The notes below the pieces were generated by a model, which did not search any database, was not told the DNA's origin, and saw nothing but the letters and a program-made list of their open reading frames with translations. This document shows positions 1 to 8,699 of a stretch of 64,000 nt of DNA, in pieces. Position numbers and translations under genes: made by a program. The stretch comes from Pseudomonas fluorescens. GTDB taxonomy: Bacteria > Pseudomonadota > Gammaproteobacteria > Pseudomonadales > Pseudomonadaceae. Where the stretch lies: NCBI RefSeq assembly GCF_902498065.1, contig NZ_CABVIR010000004.1:310001-374000 (forward strand), given 5' to 3'. Position 1 is the first letter of the stretch. Every line of letters begins with the position of its first letter.

Positions 1-539
1 CCGTGGACCACATCAAGCAAACCGTCGACGGCAAACTGGCGTTCTGGGGACCGAAAATGGGCGCCGACGTGCCGGCCAAAACCATCGTGCCGGGCGTGCT
101 CAAGGGCGACAGCCTGATGCTCGAAGGGCAGAAGCTGCAGGTAGTCGGTCTTGATGGCCGGCAACCGGATCGCACCTTTGTGTGGATCCCGTCGATCAAG
201 GCAGTGGTCGGTGGCGTAGTCGTCGCAGAAAACATTCACGTGTGGATGGCCGATACCCAAACCGCTCAGTCCCACGCTGATTGGCTGGCTACGCTGCATT
301 CCATCGAAACCCTGAAACCGCACACCATCGTGCCGGGTCACTACCTTGGTGAGAGCGCCCGTTCCCTGGCTGCCGTGCAGTTCACTGCCGATTACATCAA
401 GGCCTTCGACGAAGAAACCGCCAAGGCCAAAGACGCTGCCGCGCTGATCGCCGCGATGAAAAAACGCTACCCGAAGCTGGGCGAAGAAAGCTCGCTGGAG
501 CTGAGCGCCAAAGTCGCCAAGGGCGAGATGAAGTGGTAA
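1..539 (+). CDS. MBL-fold metallo-hydrolase, 3' part only
   Basis: The frame is open from the window edge, so the start codon and N-terminus lie upstream; about 179 residues are visible. The visible part has the late features of the metallo-beta-lactamase superfamily: a strand rich in V and G (IKAVVGGVVV), a helix ending in LKPHTIVPGHYLGE with the family's late metal-ligand His in a PGH motif, then a charged C-terminal helix. The HxHxDH metal site expected earlier in the family is outside the window. It sits 41 bp upstream of an NmrA-like reductase in the same direction, so the two may be co-transcribed. The substrate cannot be read from the sequence. Confidence 0.85.
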   Translation, partial: VDHIKQTVDGKLAFWGPKMGADVPAKTIVPGVLKGDSLMLEGQKLQVVGLDGRQPDRTFVWIPSIKAVVGGVVVAENIHVWMADTQTAQSHADWLATLHSIETLKPHTIVPGHYLGESARSLAAVQFTADYIKAFDEETAKAKDAAALIAAMKKRYPKLGEESSLELSAKVAKGEMKW

Positions 540-580
540 CCCGATTGACCCACTCACACTGATCCACACTGGAGAACGTC

Positions 581-1195
581 ATGAGCAACATCGCAATCAT
601 CGGTGCCACCGGCCGTGCCGGCAGCCAATTGTTGGAAGAAGCCCTGCGTCGTGGTCATAGCGTTACGGCCATCGCTCGCGATACGTCGAAAATCGGCCAG
701 CGTGCCGGGGTGGTCAACAAGAACGTTGACGCCCTCGATGCCCAAGCGCTGCAAGCGGCAATCGCGGGTCATGACGTGGTGATCAGCGCCGCGCACTTCG
801 CGACCCTGCCTGCCAGCGCCGTCATCGGGCCGTTGAAACAGGCCGGGGTGAAACGTCTGTTGGTGGTCGGCGGGGCGGGTTCGCTGTTGCTGCCGGACGG
901 TACTCGCGTTATCGACAGCAAAGGTTTTCCTGAAGAGTACAAAACCGAGGCCAGTGCCGGTGCTCAATTCCTGGAGAACCTGCGTAAGGAAAAAGATCTG
1001 GACTGGACCTTTGTGTCGCCCTCTGCGGAGTTCATCGAAGGTGATCGCACGGGGTCGTTTCGAATCGGCAAGGATGATTTGCTGGTGAGCGGGGCGGGGC
1101 GCAGCTGGATTACGTTTGCTGATTATGCGATTGCGATGCTGGACGAAGTTGAGACGCCGAAGCACTCCCGTCAGCGGTTTACTGTCGGGTATTGA
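581..1195 (+). CDS. NAD(P)H-binding NmrA/SDR-like oxidoreductase
   Basis: A 204-residue protein that begins with a Rossmann strand and glycine-rich turn (IAIIGATGRAGS), the dinucleotide-binding signature of atypical short-chain dehydrogenases and NmrA-like proteins. A second basic segment (ARDTSK) at the end of beta-2 suggests NADP preference. The length is that of the short YwnB/BVR-B-like subfamily (NAD(P)H-dependent FMN or flavin reductases, or sensors). The GGAGA ribosome site lies 7 nt before the ATG. The gene follows the MBL-fold gene closely. The substrate is unknown; the fold assignment is firm. Confidence 0.88.
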   Translation: MSNIAIIGATGRAGSQLLEEALRRGHSVTAIARDTSKIGQRAGVVNKNVDALDAQALQAAIAGHDVVISAAHFATLPASAVIGPLKQAGVKRLLVVGGAGSLLLPDGTRVIDSKGFPEEYKTEASAGAQFLENLRKEKDLDWTFVSPSAEFIEGDRTGSFRIGKDDLLVSGAGRSWITFADYAIAMLDEVETPKHSRQRFTVGY

Positions 1196-1210
1196 TGGCG
1201 CGGCTTATAC

Positions 1211-1278
1211 CTTCGCCGGCAAGCCAGTTCCTACAGGGGGACAACATAAACCTGGTAGGAGCCGGCTTGCCGGCGATG
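1211..1278. repeat. REP pair (BIME), CCGGC stem variant
   Basis: Two inverted REP copies face each other: left GCCGGCAAGCC followed by TCCTACAG, right GTAGGAGCCGGCTTGCCGGC. It lies in the gap between the convergent NmrA-like gene and the LysR gene, where it can form a large hairpin in transcripts from either side. The left arm is slightly decayed (CCGGCAAGCCAG). Confidence 0.8.
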
Positions 1279-1289
1279 CTTTTGGGCCG

Positions 1290-2171
1290 TCACCGACTCT
1301 GGGCCTGCTCGACCAACCACCCCATCAACTCGCGCAACTTCGGTGAAGGCGCGGGTTTCTCCGGGAAAACCAGGTAATACGCCAACCCGGTTTTTACCTT
1401 CAATTCAAACGGCATGACCAGTCGCCCGGCGCTCAGGTCGTCGCCAATCAACGACCAATCGCCAATCGCCACACCCGTCCCTTGGGATGCCATCGACATC
1501 GCCAAGTCCAGGGTTTCGAAGTGCTGGCCTTTGCTGACATTGCTCAAATGAAGGTCCGCCGCTTTCAACCAGGCATTCCAGTCGCGCTCATCCCGCGTCG
1601 GGTGCAGCAGCAAATGCTGTTGCAGATCCGCGGGTGCCTGCAAGGCCGTCGGGCCTTCCAGCATCGGTCGTGAACACACCGGGGTCAGTTGCTCATCGAA
1701 CAGCAGATAAGACGTCAACGCACTGTCCGGCGGCGCGCCATACATCACCGCCGCATCGAATTGCTCGCGATGAAAATCCACGCCGTGCTTGACCGTGGTG
1801 GTCAACTCCACCGGCACATCCGGACGCTCCCGTTGCCACTGTAAAAGGCGCGGCAACAACCAGCGCATCACACAGGTCGGCGCCTTGAGTTGCAGGGTTT
1901 CGCGCTTCTCACCGATCTGCTCCACCGCCTCGTCGATCAGGCCGAAAATCTGCTGCACCCGTGGCAGCCACTCCCGTCCTTCAGCGGTCAAATCCAAGCC
2001 GCGGGCCTGGCGAATGAACAGCTCATAACCCAGATGCTCTTCCAGCCCGGCGATCTGCCGACTCACCGCGCCCTGGGTGATGAACAGCTGTTCGGCCGCA
2101 CGGGTGAAGTTGCAGCACTGCGCGGTGATCAGAAAAGTGTACAGCGCCGGCAGGGGAGGCAATCGTTTCAT
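1290..2171 (-). CDS. LysR-family transcriptional regulator (GcvA-like)
   Basis: A 293-residue LysR-type regulator. Residues 1-65 form the winged helix-turn-helix (FTRAAEQLFITQGAVSRQIAGLEEHLGYELFIR read in parts), the most conserved LTTR segment. The rest is the periplasmic-binding-like effector domain. The style of the N-terminus (LPPLPALYTFLITAQ) and the TQGAVSRQI recognition helix resemble the GcvA/AmpR branch. It is divergent from the ketoarginine-decarboxylase gene with 160 bp between the start codons, the classical LTTR arrangement, so it probably controls that catabolic unit. The effector cannot be inferred. Confidence 0.93.
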   Translation of the reverse strand: MKRLPPLPALYTFLITAQCCNFTRAAEQLFITQGAVSRQIAGLEEHLGYELFIRQARGLDLTAEGREWLPRVQQIFGLIDEAVEQIGEKRETLQLKAPTCVMRWLLPRLLQWQRERPDVPVELTTTVKHGVDFHREQFDAAVMYGAPPDSALTSYLLFDEQLTPVCSRPMLEGPTALQAPADLQQHLLLHPTRDERDWNAWLKAADLHLSNVSKGQHFETLDLAMSMASQGTGVAIGDWSLIGDDLSAGRLVMPFELKVKTGLAYYLVFPEKPAPSPKLRELMGWLVEQAQSR

Positions 2172-2182
2172 TGGGATCCAAG

Positions 2183-2211
2183 GTATGACGTGAGGACATG
2201 GCTAGTATGAC
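2183..2211. promoter_or_regulatory. Direct repeat, candidate LysR operator
   Basis: GTATGAC occurs twice (2183-2189 and 2205-2211) with a 22-bp period, about two helical turns, inside the 160-bp gap between the divergent LysR and decarboxylase genes. Position and phasing suit a regulator site; no classical T-N11-A dyad was obvious, so this is only a candidate. Confidence 0.3.
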
Positions 2212-2331
2212 TTTTTATCCATTGTTGCGGCTACGTGTCGCCCGTTCCAATGAGGCCATCCCTGGACCTGCCCGCTCATCATAAACACTGCGCAGGCCCG
2301 GCGTCTCAAACGAACAAAAAGGGCAAAAGAC

Positions 2332-3969
2332 ATGGCGACGTGCGGCGAAGTATTGGTCAAGTTACTCGAAGATTACGGGGTCGAGCAGGTGTTCGGCATC
2401 CCCGGGGTTCACACCGTGGAGCTGTATCGCGGGCTGGCCCGTTCGAGCATCAACCACGTCACTCCGCGTCACGAACAGGGCGCCGGTTTCATGGCTGACG
2501 GTTATGCACGCACCAGCGGAAAACCGGGTGTGTGCTTCATCATCACCGGTCCGGGCATGACCAACATCACCACCGCCATGGGTCAGGCCTACGCCGATTC
2601 GATCCCGATGCTGGTGATCTCCAGTGTGCAGACTCGCAACCAGTTGGGTGGCGGTCGCGGCAAGCTCCATGAACTGCCGAACCAGAGCGCCTTGGTCGGC
2701 GGCGTGGCAGCGTTCTCCCACACGCTGATGTCGGCGTCCGAGTTGCCGGGCGTCCTGGCCCGCGCTTTCGCGCTGTTCCAGGCCGGTCGCCCGCGTCCGG
2801 TGCACATCGAAATTCCCCTGGACGTGCTGGTCGAAGAGGCCGATGACCTGCTCAGCAGCCTGCCGGTCAACATCGACCGCGCCGGCGCTTCGCCCAGCGC
2901 GATCAGCCGCATGACCGAGCTGCTCGCCGGCGCCAGGCGTCCGCTGATTCTGGCCGGTGGCGGTGCCATCGATGCCGCTGCCGAATTGACTGAACTGGCC
3001 GAACTGCTCGACGCGCCGGTGGCGCTGACCATCAATGCCAAAGGCATGCTCGAATCCGGCCATCCGCTGTTGATCGGTTCGACCCAAAGCCTGGTCGCAA
3101 CCCGCGCACTGGTGGCCGAGGCCGACGTTGTTTTGGCCATTGGCACCGAACTGGCCGAGACCGACTACGACGTCACCTTCGCCGGCGGTTTCGAAATCCC
3201 AGGCGTGCTGCTGCGCGTGGACATCGACCCTGACCAGACCGTGCGCAACTACCCGCCGAAGGTCGCCTTGGTGGCCGACTCGCGTAACGCAGCACAAGCC
3301 TTGCTGGGCGCGCTGTCTCACAAATCGCTGGCCGAGCGCCAAAACGATTGGGGCCAGGTCCGCGCCGCGCGCTTGCGCGAAGACCTCGCCGCCACTTGGG
3401 ACGCGCCGACCCTGGCCCAGACCCGTTTCCTCGAAACCGTCCTGCACGAATTGCCGGACGCCGTGTTCGTCGGCGATTCGACCCAACCGGTGTACACCGG
3501 CAACCTGACCTTCAACCCGGAACGCCCGCGTCGCTGGTTCAACTCGTCCACCGGCTACGGCACCCTCGGTTACGCCTTGCCTGCGGCGATTGGCGCCTGG
3601 CTTGGCGGCAGCGCTGAAAACGGCGCGCGTCCTCCGGTGGTGTGCCTGATCGGCGACGGTGGCCTGCAATTCACCCTGCCGGAACTGGCCAGCGCCGTTG
3701 AAGCGCGTACCCCGGTGATCGTCCTGCTGTGGAACAACCAAGGCTACGAAGAGATCAAGAAATACATGGTCAACCGCGCCATCGAACCGGTCGGCGTGGA
3801 CATCTATACCCCGGACTTCATCGGGGTCGCCAAGGCATTGGGCTGTGCGGCCGAAGCGGTCAACGGCGTCGATCAACTGCGCAGCGCCTTGCGCATCGCC
3901 GCCGATCGTCAGGGCCCGACCCTGATTGAAATCGATCAGACCCAGTGGATGAAGGCGGTGTCGAAATGA
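2332..3969 (+). CDS. aruI: ThDP-dependent 5-guanidino-2-oxopentanoate (2-ketoarginine) decarboxylase
   Basis: A 545-residue enzyme of the acetolactate-synthase fold. The N-terminal Pyr domain carries the catalytic-glutamate context RHEQGAGFMADGYAR near residue 47; the C-terminal PP domain carries the ThDP-Mg motif GDGGLQFTLPE..WNN near residues 440-475. The whole reads like AruI of P. aeruginosa, which decarboxylates 2-ketoarginine to 4-guanidinobutyraldehyde in the arginine transaminase/dehydrogenase route. The next gene, an aldehyde dehydrogenase overlapping by 4 bp (ATGA), would oxidise that aldehyde to 4-guanidinobutyrate. AruH, the transaminase that pairs with AruI in PAO1, is not next to it. 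A different 2-oxo-acid substrate (benzoylformate-like) remains possible. Confidence 0.82.
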   Translation: MATCGEVLVKLLEDYGVEQVFGIPGVHTVELYRGLARSSINHVTPRHEQGAGFMADGYARTSGKPGVCFIITGPGMTNITTAMGQAYADSIPMLVISSVQTRNQLGGGRGKLHELPNQSALVGGVAAFSHTLMSASELPGVLARAFALFQAGRPRPVHIEIPLDVLVEEADDLLSSLPVNIDRAGASPSAISRMTELLAGARRPLILAGGGAIDAAAELTELAELLDAPVALTINAKGMLESGHPLLIGSTQSLVATRALVAEADVVLAIGTELAETDYDVTFAGGFEIPGVLLRVDIDPDQTVRNYPPKVALVADSRNAAQALLGALSHKSLAERQNDWGQVRAARLREDLAATWDAPTLAQTRFLETVLHELPDAVFVGDSTQPVYTGNLTFNPERPRRWFNSSTGYGTLGYALPAAIGAWLGGSAENGARPPVVCLIGDGGLQFTLPELASAVEARTPVIVLLWNNQGYEEIKKYMVNRAIEPVGVDIYTPDFIGVAKALGCAAEAVNGVDQLRSALRIAADRQGPTLIEIDQTQWMKAVSK

Positions 3970-5414
3970 CTTTTCCCACCACCCTCGACGGTCTGTTCAT
4001 TGACGGAAAATGGTTGGCCGGCAGCGAACACCTGCGTGTGATCAACCCGGCCACTGAAGCGCTGCTGACCACCGTGAATGGCGGCGATGCAAGCGCGGTT
4101 GACCAAGCGGCAAACGCAGCGACCGAAGCCTTCAAGGCCTGGTCGCAAACCACCGGCGCAGAGCGTGGCGCGATCCTGCGCAACATCGCCGCCGGCGTAC
4201 AGGCCGGTCGCGAGCAATTGATGCATTTGCAGTCGAGCAACAATGGCAAGCCGCTGTTCGAAGCGGCCATCGACGTCGATGACGTGATCGCCACATTCGA
4301 GTACTACGCCGGCCTGGCCGAAGGCCTCGATGCCAAGCAAGACAGCAACGTCGAGCTGCCGACCGACGACTTCAGTGCCCGTGTGCGACGTGAACCTGCG
4401 GGTGTAGTCGGCCTGATCGTGCCGTGGAATTTCCCGATGGTCACCACTGCCTGGAAACTTGCGCCGGCCCTGGCCGCCGGTTGCTGTGTGGTGCTCAAGC
4501 CCTCTGAAGTGACGCCGCTGCCGGAGCTGGAGCTGGCGGCGATCATCGCTGACTCTGGTTTGCCAAAGGGCGTGTTCAACGTGGTCTGCGGCACTGGTCT
4601 GGCGGTCGGCGCGCCAATGTCGGCAGACCCGCGCATCGCCAAGATTTCCTTCACCGGCAGCAATGCGGTCGGTGTGCAGGTGATGCAACGCGCCGCCGAA
4701 ACCGTGAAGGGCGTGAGCCTCGAACTGGGCGGTAAATCCTCGCTGCTGGTGCTGGCCGATGCCGACATCGAACTGGCCGTGGAAGTGGCCTGTGGCGGTG
4801 GTTTCTTCAACGCCGGGCAAATGTGCTCGGCCACCAGCCGTGTGCTGGTCGCCGATGAACTGGCCGACGAATTCCTCCTGCGCCTGAAGGCCCGCGCCGA
4901 AGCCATCCGCGTGGCCGACCCGTTCGACCCGAACGTGGAAATGGGCGCATTGGTCAACCAGGCGCAATACCAGCGCGTGCTCGGCCACATCGACCGTGGC
5001 TTGAGTATCGGCGCCAAGCTGATTTGCGGCGGCAATCGTCCGGCAGATCTGCCACGCGGTTATTTTTTGCAGCCGACAATTTTCACCGAAGTGCCCCTCG
5101 ACAGTGCGTTGTGGTGTGAAGAGATTTTCGGCCCGGTGATCTGCGTGCGCAGTTTCACCTCCGAAGCCGAGGCGATTGCCCTGGCCAACGACAGCCAGTT
5201 CGGCCTGGTGGCCAGCGTGGTGACGCGTGATGTCGAGGCGGCGGATCGGGTCGCCAACGCTTTGCAGGCGGGGCTTGTGTGGATCAACGCGCCGCAAGTG
5301 ATCTTCCCGCAGACCGCCTGGGGTGGCTACAAGCAGAGCAGCATCGGCCGCGAACTGGGGCCGTGGGGCTTGCAGGCTTTCCAGGAAATCAAACACGTGA
5401 TTCGCGCCGTCTGA
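3966..5414 (+). CDS. NAD(P)-dependent aldehyde dehydrogenase
   Basis: A 482-residue ALDH-superfamily enzyme. I chose the ATG at 3966, which overlaps the upstream stop by 4 bp; an in-frame ATG at 3945 would add seven residues. The cofactor strand (GLIVPWNFPMV), the catalytic Glu in LELGGKSS and the catalytic Cys in NAGQMCSATSR are all present. Closest in character to betaine/gamma-aminobutyraldehyde-type ALDHs. Its coupling to the decarboxylase suggests that 4-guanidinobutyraldehyde is the substrate, comparable in role to KauB of PAO1. A perfect 13-bp hairpin follows 16 nt after the stop codon. Confidence 0.9.
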   Translation: MTFPTTLDGLFIDGKWLAGSEHLRVINPATEALLTTVNGGDASAVDQAANAATEAFKAWSQTTGAERGAILRNIAAGVQAGREQLMHLQSSNNGKPLFEAAIDVDDVIATFEYYAGLAEGLDAKQDSNVELPTDDFSARVRREPAGVVGLIVPWNFPMVTTAWKLAPALAAGCCVVLKPSEVTPLPELELAAIIADSGLPKGVFNVVCGTGLAVGAPMSADPRIAKISFTGSNAVGVQVMQRAAETVKGVSLELGGKSSLLVLADADIELAVEVACGGGFFNAGQMCSATSRVLVADELADEFLLRLKARAEAIRVADPFDPNVEMGALVNQAQYQRVLGHIDRGLSIGAKLICGGNRPADLPRGYFLQPTIFTEVPLDSALWCEEIFGPVICVRSFTSEAEAIALANDSQFGLVASVVTRDVEAADRVANALQAGLVWINAPQVIFPQTAWGGYKQSSIGRELGPWGLQAFQEIKHVIRAV

Positions 5415-5430
5415 CGGCACGAAAAAGGTG

Positions 5431-5459
5431 AGTGCATGCCTCGTATCGAGGCATGCACT
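5431..5459 (+). promoter_or_regulatory. Perfect 13-bp hairpin after the ALDH gene
   Basis: AGTGCATGCCTCG, a 3-nt loop TAT and the exact complement form a strong stem-loop directly after the aldehyde-dehydrogenase stop codon. No U-run follows, so it is not a textbook terminator. It may stabilise the 3' end of the upstream message or partially separate the enzyme genes from the importer genes. The remaining ~170 bp before the binding-protein gene hold no other clear signal. Confidence 0.6.
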
Positions 5460-5631
5460 GATGTCATGGCTTCGATGAGTTTTTATCGATAGTCAGCTTT
5501 TTTGCACGACCTCAGGATGAACTCACTGGTTCAGCCAAACCCCCGAAAATACGAGGGATAACGCTGGTCCGGCCGCGCGGATGCAACAGTTTCGACCTGC
5601 CTTATACCTACAAAAACAAAGGGAGTCCGTA

Positions 5632-6735
5632 ATGGGCGAGCATGATCTGAACAGACGTCAATTTATCAAAACCGTGGGCGTGGCTTCGGTTGCAGCGGCG
5701 GCCATGAGCTTGCCCTTCGTCAAGGCCAATGCCAGCGATACCCGTTTCCAGGGCAAGACTCTGCGCTTGCTGACCTGGTCGGATGACACCGGCCTGGCTG
5801 CGCTGCGCAACATTGCGGCGACTTTCGAAGACAAGTACGGCTGCAAGGTCATCGCTGACCGCACCGGCAGCACCTCGGAAATGGTCGCTAAACTCAAGGC
5901 CGCGGGTGATCGTCCGCAGTACGACATCATCACCCTGGCCGGCGTCGGCGCCGAAGGTCTGGCCGCCGCCAACCTGCTGGAAAAACCCGACCTCAACCGC
6001 ATTCCCAACCTGGTCGATGTCCCGGAGAAATACCGCACCGGGGCCAATGGCCACGGGATCGGTTACCTGCTCTGGTGCAACAGCCTGGTCTACAGCACTC
6101 GCACCATCAAGGAAGCGCCGGACAGTTACGCCGCCCTGTGGGACGCGGAGCTGTCGCCGAACATCTTCCTGCCGCCGCCGAACTGGACCGAGGCCATGGA
6201 CCTGATCATCATCGCCGCCAAACTGGCCGGTGGTGACGAGCACAACATCGAGCCAGGCTTCAAGAAACTCGCCGAGCTGAAAGATCGTGTGGTGACCCTG
6301 GGTGAAAACCCGAACCAGATCGCCGAGCTGTTCCGCACCGGTTCCCTGGACATGGGCGGCCTGTACGCTCCGGCCTTCTTCCCGAAGCAGATCCGCGATC
6401 CGGCCTACGGCCTGGGTGCCACGTTCGGCATGAAGGAAGGTTTCTACACCGACCTGATGCTCTCGGTAATGCCGAAGAATCGTCCGGGCGATACCGACCT
6501 GACCTACGCCTTCATCAACCACTCTCTGGACCCGCTGGTACAGGGCAAGATGGCTGAAGACATCTACAACGGCCCGGTCAACGCTAAGGCGATCATCTCT
6601 GCCGAAGCGCGCAAGAGCCCGTACATCCTCACGCCTGAGCAGATTGCCGAGAAGGCGATCATGCACGACAACGCCTTCCTGGCCTCCGTGCATGACCAAT
6701 GGATTCGTCGCTACACGGAAATCTTTTCTTCCTGA
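5632..6735 (+). CDS. ABC transporter substrate-binding protein, polyamine/PotD-like, Tat signal
   Basis: A 367-residue periplasmic binding protein. The ATG at 5632 is preferred because GGGAG lies 6 nt upstream and because the first residues then form a twin-arginine signal (NRRQFIKTVGVASVAAAAM) ending near ANA. The mature part starts KTLRLLTWSDDTGLAALRNI, typical of family-1 solute binders for spermidine/putrescine and related cations (PotD, PotF). The importer genes follow after a REP-bearing gap. Given the ketoarginine enzymes upstream, a guanidino compound or polyamine is a sensible ligand, but this is inference. Tat export is less common than Sec export for this family. Confidence 0.88.
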   Translation: MGEHDLNRRQFIKTVGVASVAAAAMSLPFVKANASDTRFQGKTLRLLTWSDDTGLAALRNIAATFEDKYGCKVIADRTGSTSEMVAKLKAAGDRPQYDIITLAGVGAEGLAAANLLEKPDLNRIPNLVDVPEKYRTGANGHGIGYLLWCNSLVYSTRTIKEAPDSYAALWDAELSPNIFLPPPNWTEAMDLIIIAAKLAGGDEHNIEPGFKKLAELKDRVVTLGENPNQIAELFRTGSLDMGGLYAPAFFPKQIRDPAYGLGATFGMKEGFYTDLMLSVMPKNRPGDTDLTYAFINHSLDPLVQGKMAEDIYNGPVNAKAIISAEARKSPYILTPEQIAEKAIMHDNAFLASVHDQWIRRYTEIFSS

Positions 6736-6773
6736 TCGAGTGGCGAACACAGGATCTTCAACTCACAGAAGAT

Positions 6774-6869
6774 CCCCTGTGGGAGCGAGCCTGCTCGCGA
6801 TGACGGCCTACCTGTCACATTGATGTGACTGACAGATTGCTATCGCGAGCAGGCTCGCTCCCACAGGGG
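6774..6869. repeat. REP pair inside the ABC importer operon
   Basis: Inverted REP copies of the GCGAGCCTGCTCGC type flank a short spacer which itself contains a small dyad (CTGTCAC..GTGACTGACAG). It lies between the binding-protein gene and the first permease gene, the same position as the malE-malF REPs in E. coli, where such hairpins protect the upstream message and lower downstream expression. Confidence 0.9.
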
Positions 6870-6928
6870 GCTGATGTGGATTCAAAGCCTGTGTTTGCCA
6901 GCTGCTTTCCATTGACGAGACCCTTGCT

Positions 6929-7837
6929 ATGGAACACCAACCTCTGACTCATCCGGTCGCCGCCGCTGCATCGCGCGCCAATCGGGGTGTTTCGCCGACG
7001 ACCCGCGCCTGGTTTTTCCTCACGCCGTCGATGCTGTTTCTCGGCGTGCTGATTGCCGCCAGCCTGCTGGTGCTGCGCATGAGCGTCGGCACCAAAGGCG
7101 CGGAATGGACCGGGTTCAGCCTGGCCAGTTACGCCCAGTTGCTGGAACCGTATTACCTCAAATCCTTGCTGCTGACCTTGCGCCTGGCGCTGATCAGCGC
7201 AGTGATCGCCGTGGTACTGGCGATCCCGGTGGCCTACACCATGTCGCGCCTGACTTCGCCGTTTGTGCGCAGGATCTTCCTCGCCGCGGTGCTGCTGCCG
7301 TTGCTGGTCAACCTGCTGCTGCAAAGCTACGGCTGGCTGGTGATTCTCGGCCCGGGCGGGATGCTCAATCAGGCCCTGATGGGCCTGGGCCTGATCAAGC
7401 GACCGATCATGCTCCTGTACAACCAGAACGGCGTGTTGATGGGCCTGGTGCAAACCGCGTTCCCGTTGGCCGTGTTGCCGATTGCCAGCGCCATGCGCGG
7501 CGTCGCCCGCACTTACGAAGAGGCCGCCGCCACCCTCGGCGCCAGTCGCTTTCAAGTGTTCCGCCAGGTGGTTCTGCCGATGAGTTTTCCGGGGATCATC
7601 ACCGGCGCGACCCTTGTTTTCGCCTACAACGCCAGCAGCTTCGTGGTGCCGTTGCTGCTCGGTGGCCGGCGCGTGCCGATGCTGGCGGTGATGGTCCATG
7701 ACCAGATCGCCCCGCTGATGAACTGGCCCGCCGCGTCCGCCGCCGGTGTGGTGCTGATTGTCACCACGCTCGCGATCATGACCCTGTCCGAATACATCAC
7801 TGGCCGTCGTCGGCGCATGCTGGAGGCTTCGCAATGA
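6929..7837 (+). CDS. ABC transporter permease, PotB-like
   Basis: A 302-residue inner-membrane protein with about six hydrophobic segments (starting near residues 28, 85, 125, 165, 222 and 272). The EAA loop that contacts the ATPase is visible near residue 200: YEEAAATLGASRFQVFRQVVLPMSFPGI. This matches the first permease of spermidine/putrescine-type importers. It ends with a 4-bp ATGA overlap onto the second permease, so translation is likely coupled. The ribosome site before the ATG is weak (GAGACC). Confidence 0.92.
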   Translation: MEHQPLTHPVAAAASRANRGVSPTTRAWFFLTPSMLFLGVLIAASLLVLRMSVGTKGAEWTGFSLASYAQLLEPYYLKSLLLTLRLALISAVIAVVLAIPVAYTMSRLTSPFVRRIFLAAVLLPLLVNLLLQSYGWLVILGPGGMLNQALMGLGLIKRPIMLLYNQNGVLMGLVQTAFPLAVLPIASAMRGVARTYEEAAATLGASRFQVFRQVVLPMSFPGIITGATLVFAYNASSFVVPLLLGGRRVPMLAVMVHDQIAPLMNWPAASAAGVVLIVTTLAIMTLSEYITGRRRRMLEASQ

Positions 7838-8682
7838 GCTCTGTGATCAAGAAACGTTATGGGCTGCTGCCCGGCGAAACCGGCAAGTTTGCCGGCATCC
7901 TCTCAGGCTTCATTTTGCTGCTGGCGGTGTTGCCGATCCTGACCATGATCGTCATGTCGTTCAGCGGTGCGTCGAACCTCGACTTCCCGCCGAGCAGCTA
8001 CAGCCTGCAATGGTACAAGGCCGCCTGGCACACCTTCGTGTCGCCGGATTCCAGCGATGTGCTGAGCCTCGGCAAAGCCATGACCACCAGCCTGATGGTC
8101 GCGTGCCTGACCATGGTCTTCGCCACCATCATCGCGGTGCCGGCGGCTTACGCGCTGACCCGGTGCGAGTTCCGCGGCAAAGCGGTGGCGCTGCAGCTTA
8201 TGTCTTTGCCCTTGGTGTTTCCGATGGTGGTGTTGGGCCTGGCGTTGCTGCTGGTGTTCGACAGCCTGCCGTTCCAGATGACCACTTCGCGGCTGGTGAT
8301 TGCCCACGTGATCCTGGCGCTGCCATTCGTGGTGAAAAACTGCACGGCGGCGATGCTCTCCATCGGCAGCGAAGTCGAAGAGGCCGCGCAAATGCTCGGT
8401 GCTTCGCCAACGCGGGCGATCATCGATGTGGTGGTGCCGCTGATGAAGTCGGGGATTCTCGCGGGGATGCTGCTGGCGTTCATCGTCTCGTTCAACGAAT
8501 TCACCGTGACCTATTTCCTTTACACCATCGATGTCATGACCGTGCCGATCTGGATGTACAGCCGCACCGTGTCGTCGCTCGACCCCACCGTATTTTCGTT
8601 TGCCGTGCTGATCGTGCTGATCGACTTCGTCCTGATCTGGGCGCTGGAGAAGCTGGTCGGTGAAGGTGGCGTTTCGTTCTGA
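7834..8682 (+). CDS. ABC transporter permease, PotC-like
   Basis: A 282-residue six-helix permease, second of the pair. The EAA loop near residue 190 (VEEAAQMLGASPTRAIIDVVVPLM) is intact. Together with the preceding permease it forms the heterodimeric channel expected for PotABCD-type importers. Its start overlaps the upstream stop by 4 bp and it ends 17 bp before the ATPase start. Confidence 0.92.
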   Translation: MSSVIKKRYGLLPGETGKFAGILSGFILLLAVLPILTMIVMSFSGASNLDFPPSSYSLQWYKAAWHTFVSPDSSDVLSLGKAMTTSLMVACLTMVFATIIAVPAAYALTRCEFRGKAVALQLMSLPLVFPMVVLGLALLLVFDSLPFQMTTSRLVIAHVILALPFVVKNCTAAMLSIGSEVEEAAQMLGASPTRAIIDVVVPLMKSGILAGMLLAFIVSFNEFTVTYFLYTIDVMTVPIWMYSRTVSSLDPTVFSFAVLIVLIDFVLIWALEKLVGEGGVSF

Positions 8683-8699
8683 TTCTTGAGGTGATTCAT

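Noticed and set aside
2236..2241. Single TGTCGC near the ketoarginine-decarboxylase gene as an ArgR site
   Set aside because: No second half-site exists 21 bp to either side; a lone 6-mer is expected by chance.
3936..5420. A 494-codon minus-strand frame opposite the aldehyde dehydrogenase, and similar long antisense frames opposite kgtP, fumA, aspS and the chemoreceptor gene
   Set aside because: Same explanation: antisense shadows without ribosome sites or recognisable domains.
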